Assembly: GCF_003719825.1 (NCBI RefSeq)
Contig: NZ_RIBS01000001.1
Span: 62,001 to 126,000 of the forward strand
Origin: Montanilutibacter psychrotolerans
Lineage (GTDB): Bacteria > Pseudomonadota > Gammaproteobacteria > Xanthomonadales > Xanthomonadaceae
Reading direction: 5' to 3'
Length of the DNA stretch: 64,000 nt
In this document: positions 63,523 to 64,000 of the stretch, piece by piece
Layout: each line of letters opens with the position of its first letter
How positions within the stretch are numbered: the stretch's first letter is position 1
Made by a program: the position numbers and the translations under genes
Notes under the pieces: model-generated
What the model was told of the DNA's origin: nothing
Database searches by the model: none
The model's input: only the letters and a program-made list of their open reading frames with translations

Positions 63523-63551
63523 TTTAACCTTCGTTTTAACGGGTGTTTAAT
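63523..63551 (+). promoter_or_regulatory. three TTTAAC direct repeats, OmpR-family-type operator
   Basis: tttaac (63523), tttaac (63535) and tttaat (63546) are spaced 12 and 11 bases apart in the same orientation, within an otherwise GC-rich gap. Direct half-sites about one helical turn apart are the mark of OmpR/PhoP-class regulators, and such a regulator is encoded downstream. Autoregulation is therefore likely, but inferred. Confidence 0.55.
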
Positions 63552-63569
63552 CGCCGTCCGCGTAGTGTC

Positions 63570-63742
63570 TGCCGTACCGAAGCTTGCAGGCTCCTCGTCA
63601 GTCCGGTCCGCTTGCTTGTTCCGCGCCAGCTCCTTCAGGCTGGCCAGGGGCAAGGCGGTTCCGTCGGGTCGGCAGGCCACGGTATCGGGGCAATACCCTT
63701 TTGGCCCAGGCGCGGCGATCCCGCGTCTGGGTCTTTGTTTTT
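63570..63742 (+). ncRNA. candidate small RNA or attenuated leader
   Basis: The stretch from just after the TTTAAC repeats to a strong terminator (63705-63742) is about 170 bases, with no reading frame of note. It lies upstream of, but is terminated before, the response regulator gene at 63912. This is the layout of an independent sRNA gene or an attenuator. No known family was recognised. Confidence 0.4.
63705..63742 (+). terminator. strong rho-independent terminator
   Basis: An 11-bp stem (cccaggcgcgg/ccgcgtctggg, one G-U pair) with loop cgatc is followed by tctttgttttt. No protein gene ends here; the nearest upstream plus-strand gene (rimK) stops 380 bases earlier. Confidence 0.85.
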
Positions 63743-63911
63743 GGGCGTTGTCCGTTGCGGCGCGGGGATCTTTTCGCCCGCGATGCAGTCCGATCCCCAC
63801 CATTGCCGTGCCAATGGCCCGCCACGACACGGCGGGGCCACCGGCTCTGGCAGAATCCCCCCATCCCGCCCGCGGCCCCTTCGGCTGCCGGCAAAACCAC
63901 AGGAAGGCCCG

Positions 63912-64000
63912 ATGCGCATCCTCGTCATTGAAGACAATCAGGACATTGCCGCGAACCTGGGAGACTTCCTCGAAGACCGCGGCCATACCGTCGATTTTGC
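63912..64000 (+). CDS. OmpR-type response regulator, N-terminal fragment
   Basis: Only the first 29 residues are in the window: MRILVIEDNQDIAANLGDFL, continuing EDRGHTVDF. The acidic pair in VIEDN and the following helix are the beginning of a receiver domain. The start and the direct-repeat sites upstream suggest a PhoP/ColR/QseB-like two-component regulator, but the DNA-binding part is outside the window. An agga site precedes the ATG. Confidence 0.85.
   Translation, partial: MRILVIEDNQDIAANLGDFLEDRGHTVDF

Larger units (their letters stand above)
63323..63911. other. regulatory intergenic region before the response regulator
   Basis: These 589 bases hold OmpR-type direct repeats and a strong internal terminator, listed separately, and possibly a small RNA between them. 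The first 200 and last 170 bases show nothing definite, except a caggaagg ribosome site just before the next gene. Confidence 0.6.

Overview
The window is about 64 kb of high-GC bacterial chromosome. Gene content and style point to a Xanthomonadaceae gammaproteobacterium of the Lysobacter/Luteimonas type. The signs are a secreted subtilase, S1/P1 nuclease and M28 peptidase, a BlaI/M56 pair, class I aldolase, scattered glycolytic genes, many intergenic palindromic repeats and a very large RHS/SpvB-type protein. The genus is an inference from this gene mix. No rRNA, insertion sequence, phage or CRISPR array was seen.

Layout. 1-8.4 kb: a VOC-fold protein (cut by the window edge), a small tyrosine-phosphatase-like protein, a secreted S8 protease with four C-terminal repeats, a ClpP-like lipoprotein, a methyltransferase-like protein and an acetyl-CoA hydrolase/transferase. 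8-10.2 kb: a BlaI/BlaR1-like repressor/metalloprotease pair with operator-like palindromes. 10.4-15.2 kb (minus strand): a molybdate operon (pterin-oxidoreductase-like protein, modA, modB, modC), a persulfide-dioxygenase-like hydrolase and an S1/P1 nuclease. 15.3-17 kb: gap and a truncated haemoglobin.

17.4-27.3 kb is an accessory polymorphic-toxin locus. A 2,363-residue SpvB/FG-GAP/RHS protein ends in a papain-fold (glutamine-deamidase-type) toxin tip, followed by an Imm35-like immunity gene. Downstream lies an orphan second tip. It repeats the last ~533 bp of the RHS core almost perfectly, then carries a different, PIN-like toxin domain and its own overlapping candidate immunity gene. Recombination between the two repeats would swap one toxin/immunity pair for the other.

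27.3-32 kb: class I ribonucleotide reductase (nrdA, nrdB, minus strand). Its leader carries tandem NrdR boxes on a good promoter and an adenosylcobalamin riboswitch aptamer with a palindromic repeat inserted in a peripheral stem. Below nrdB is an array of hairpins, each showing GGA in its loop on the minus strand, which looks like a CsrA/RsmA-binding RNA.

32-48.4 kb is mostly core metabolism and transport: a DUF2339/DUF3999 membrane pair, pgk with a HAD phosphatase, a GNAT acetyltransferase, pyk, class I aldolase, cysteine synthase and an RND efflux adaptor/pump pair. 48.4-64 kb: a repeat-rich stretch, a SpoU-type RNA methyltransferase with a long disordered N-terminus, small lipoprotein/membrane proteins, an M28 peptidase, mscL, a fumarylacetoacetase-family enzyme, a Rieske protein, an SLC13-type permease, trmB, thiG/thiS, a GDSL autotransporter, tRNA-Gly(CCC), a RimK-type ligase with its retropepsin-like partner, and the start of an OmpR-type response regulator preceded by direct-repeat operator-like sites and a possible sRNA.
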